From: CAYFJO01 sp964343305
Lineage (GTDB): Bacteria > Planctomycetota > Planctomycetia > Pirellulales > Pirellulaceae
NCBI GenBank assembly: GCA_964343305.1
Contig: CAYFJO010000537.1
Location: forward strand, 1-6,926
DNA: 6,926 nucleotides
Reading direction: 5' to 3'
The notes under the pieces are model-generated. The model ran no database searches. It saw only the letters and a list, made by a program, of their open reading frames with translations, and was not told the DNA's origin. Shown piece after piece: positions 6,812-6,926 of the stretch. The translations under genes and the position numbers were made by a program. Within the stretch, counting starts at the first letter, position 1; every line of letters starts with the position of its first letter.

Positions 6812-6926
6812 AACAAGCACCAAAATCGCGACCAAATGCAAAAATGAACGGACCAGAGAACTAAGTCAATTGTTAATCATTATTCGGGTTAGGCAATCTT
6901 GTCACGCGTTAGACTTGCTTTAAGGA
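6812..6926 (-). promoter_or_regulatory. Upstream region of the export cluster, weak promoter-like hexamers
   Basis: No gene is seen here; the short rightward frame across 6735-6923 runs back through the tolC start and has no protein features. On the minus strand TTGACT (6869-6864) is followed after 17 bases by CATTTT (6846-6841), a good -35 with a poor -10. Alternatively GTGACA (6905-6900) is followed after only 15 bases by AATAAT (6884-6879). The stretch 6868-6885 is AT-rich. Either could be the cluster promoter, but neither is a full match. Confidence 0.22.

Overview
The window carries one leftward (minus-strand) cluster for a tripartite type I/MacAB-type export system. In transcription order it has an outer-membrane factor of the TolC family (6781 to 4301), a periplasmic membrane-fusion protein of the HlyD/MacA type (3830 to 2304) and a MacB-type ABC transporter (2304 to 208). 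The three genes supply the outer-membrane duct, the periplasmic adaptor and the ATP-driven inner-membrane pump. No substrate gene or regulator is visible, so the cargo is unknown.

The organism is probably a planctomycete of the Pirellula/Rhodopirellula kind. This is inferred from the unusually long, lipoprotein-type TolC homologue that starts with a Cys-Ser-Arg...Arg-Arg-Gln-Ala-Asp stretch after the lipobox, the roughly even GC content, weak Shine-Dalgarno signals and the tolC-hlyD-macB gene order. There is no rRNA or other marker gene to prove it.

Layout from right to left: 6926-6782 is the tolC upstream region, with weak promoter-like hexamers and a 6-bp stem-loop directly against the tolC start codon. 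6781-4301 is tolC. 4300-3831 is a 470-bp gap with two large imperfect palindromes (4210-4051 and 3986-3876) and a promoter-like pair of hexamers (4242-4215) just upstream of the first palindrome. 3830-2304 is the adaptor, joined by a stop/start overlap to the ABC transporter at 2304-208. 207-1 is non-coding as far as can be seen.

The most interesting signal is not a gene. The two palindromes in the tolC-hlyD gap are related to each other in sequence (22 of 27 positions in the best-matching arm) and lie in opposite orientation. They look like two diverged copies of one hairpin-forming repeat family, placed where they would form the structured leader of the hlyD-macB transcript. They also argue that the adaptor starts at 3830 and not at an earlier in-frame ATG or GTG.
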